Shown: positions 63,042-64,000 of the stretch, piece by piece
Layout: each line of letters opens with the position of its first letter
How positions within the stretch are numbered: position 1 is the first letter of the stretch
Origin: Lentimicrobiaceae bacterium
GTDB taxonomy: Bacteria > Bacteroidota > Bacteroidia > Bacteroidales > F082
Reading direction: 5' to 3'
DNA: 64,000 nt
Assembly: GCA_018661505.1 (NCBI GenBank)
Contig: JABJIE010000017.1
Span: 43,136 to 107,135 of the forward strand
Made by a program: the position numbers and the translations under genes
The notes under the pieces: model-generated
Told to the model about the DNA's origin: nothing
Databases searched by the model: none
Seen by the model: only the letters and a program-made list of their open reading frames with translations

Positions 63042-64000
63042 TGTATAGTTGATTTAGAACCTTGGAATCTATTTCCCAAGAATAGTCTTTTAGAACTTTA
63101 TTTTTCCCAGAATTAATGAGGTTTAACTTTAAATCCTCATCAGAAATAATACTTGAAACAGCTTTTGCAAACTCTTTCGGATTATTGTACTCATAAATTA
63201 AACCACTCTTTGTTGTATTTATTATGCGTTTTATGGGTAGGCAATCTGATGCAATTATTGGCTTGCCAGCGTACATATATTGAAAGATCTTATGAGGAAT
63301 GGTAGAGTTTGTGTGATCATTTTTAACATGTGGTATAAGGCATACATCAGCTTTTCCCACATAATTTATCATTTCTTTATAAGGTTTCCAGCCGGTGAAT
63401 TCAACAATTTCTTCAACTCCTTCATCTTTTGCTAATTTCCTAAGGGTAGGTAAATAGGAGCCATCGCCTAGTATTTGTAAACGTACCTTTGGGGTAGTGT
63501 TTTTAAGATGTTTAAGACCCATTATGACATATTGTAAACCCCTATGTAAGTTAATACCACCAGCATATAACAAGGTAAAGAACTCAGGGTTGGGCATGTG
63601 ATTTGTCAGATCAAAGTGTTTTGTATTTAAAGTATTAGATACAACGGATATTTTATCCTCCTCAACCCCCAAGTTAATTAGACGATCTTTGGCCTCCTCC
63701 ACAACTACTATAACATTGTCTGCTAGTTTACAATACTTGATTTCGTATTTAATCCATTCCTTATCATTGGATAAGAACTGTCCTAATATGGATTGCGTGT
63801 GTGTAGCAATTCTGAGAAGTGCAGGCCAGTTCTCATGTAAGTCAAGGGTTAGTTTTATGTTGTGTTTTTTTGCAAATTCATAACCTACCTTTGCAAGAGG
63901 AAGGTCATGGATATGAATTGCATCAAACTTTTCAGTTTTGAAAATATCTGCAATGAAAGATCTCCAAAAATTAAAATAGAACGGAAACTTTATAGCACCA
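63034..64000 (-). CDS. Partial glycosyltransferase family 4, 5' end outside window
   Basis: The ORF track begins this gene at an internal GTG (63702), but the frame stays open to the right edge: upstream I read AIKFPFYFNFWRSFIADIFK, IHIHDLPLAKVGYEF, LDLHENWPALLRIATHTQ and LADNVIVVVEEAKDRL, all typical GT-B N-domain sequence. The donor domain follows with LLYAGGINLHRGLQYVIMGL, EFTGWKPYKEMINYVGKADV, and HKIFQYMYAGKPIIASDCLP (E/Q-x7-E region). About 321 codons are visible; the first 80 or so residues are missing. It overlaps the methyltransferase start by 8 bp. Confidence 0.9.
   Translation of the reverse strand, partial: GAIKFPFYFNFWRSFIADIFKTEKFDAIHIHDLPLAKVGYEFAKKHNIKLTLDLHENWPALLRIATHTQSILGQFLSNDKEWIKYEIKYCKLADNVIVVVEEAKDRLINLGVEEDKISVVSNTLNTKHFDLTNHMPNPEFFTLLYAGGINLHRGLQYVIMGLKHLKNTTPKVRLQILGDGSYLPTLRKLAKDEGVEEIVEFTGWKPYKEMINYVGKADVCLIPHVKNDHTNSTIPHKIFQYMYAGKPIIASDCLPIKRIINTTKSGLIYEYNNPKEFAKAVSSIISDEDLKLNLINSGKNKVLKDYSWEIDSKVLNQLYSG

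Noticed and set aside
1-64000. CRISPR arrays, tRNA/rRNA genes, IS elements, integrases, toxin-antitoxin or defence genes
   Set aside because: Looked for on both strands by eye; no repeat-spacer pattern, cloverleaf-like gene, transposase, or recognisable defence protein was seen.

Overview
The window reads as chromosomal DNA of an AT-rich member of the Bacteroidota, most likely a Bacteroidales/Marinilabiliales-type organism; the exact genus cannot be told from the sequence alone. Evidence seen in the sequence: a secreted protein with a type A T9SS C-terminal sorting domain, a GldN/PorN-like lipoprotein, DUF4834 and YfhO proteins, a short primary sigma factor, a fused E1 alpha/beta dehydrogenase, a GAPDH with a long N-terminal extension, and many copies of the Bacteroidota -7 promoter element TAnnTTTG just upstream of start codons. 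No rRNA, tRNA, CRISPR array, IS element, phage or plasmid gene was recognised.

Layout. 1-1.4 kb: partial secreted beta-helix protein (minus), diverging from a GldN-like lipoprotein and a cupin. 1.4-10.5 kb: lepA (minus), secA, a patatin/POTRA/beta-barrel protein, pyrH and frr. 10.5-14.7 kb: a minus-strand trio (AI-2E-type permease, YtxH, holin-like membrane protein), a MazG-like pyrophosphohydrolase and a THUMP RNA methyltransferase. 14.7-21.5 kb: a decayed gene remnant, then a minus-strand series (M20 dipeptidase, acylphosphatase, unknown protein, DUF493, LpxR-like protein, fused E1). 21.5-32.9 kb: all minus: xth, TonB-dependent receptor, yidC, pyrG, gap, primary sigma factor, HtrA protease. 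32.9-42.8 kb: dapF, YgiQ-type radical SAM protein, DUF4136 lipoprotein, mnmD, a SpoU methyltransferase, the T9SS cargo protein, an HhH membrane protein and an AGCS symporter. 42.8-53.4 kb: glycosyltransferase, MFS protein, AsmA-like protein, valS, LysM glucosaminidase, rsmG, POT peptide transporter. 53.4-58.4 kb: pepD, rpmH (missing from the ORF track), DUF4834, YfhO. 58.4-64 kb: the edge of a surface-glycan locus: glycosyltransferase, a divergent GpsA, flippase, methyltransferase and a second glycosyltransferase that leaves the window.

How the genes fit together. Most are housekeeping: translation (lepA, frr, valS, rpmH, rsmG, mnmD, THUMP and SpoU methyltransferases), nucleotide synthesis (pyrH, pyrG), protein export and envelope biogenesis (secA, yidC, htrA, LpxR-like, AsmA-like, patatin-barrel), and peptide use (POT transporter, PepD, M20 dipeptidase). 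The accessory part is the surface: T9SS cargo, beta-helix protein, TonB receptor and the glycan locus.

I found no clear new multi-gene system. The items most worth a second look are the stand-alone GldN-like lipoprotein, the frameshifted remnant of a large surface protein at 14.7-14.95 kb, the lipoprotein-anchored LpxR homologue, the atypical GpsA inside the glycan locus, and the set of short-leader or TTG-initiated genes placed just behind TAnnTTTG boxes.
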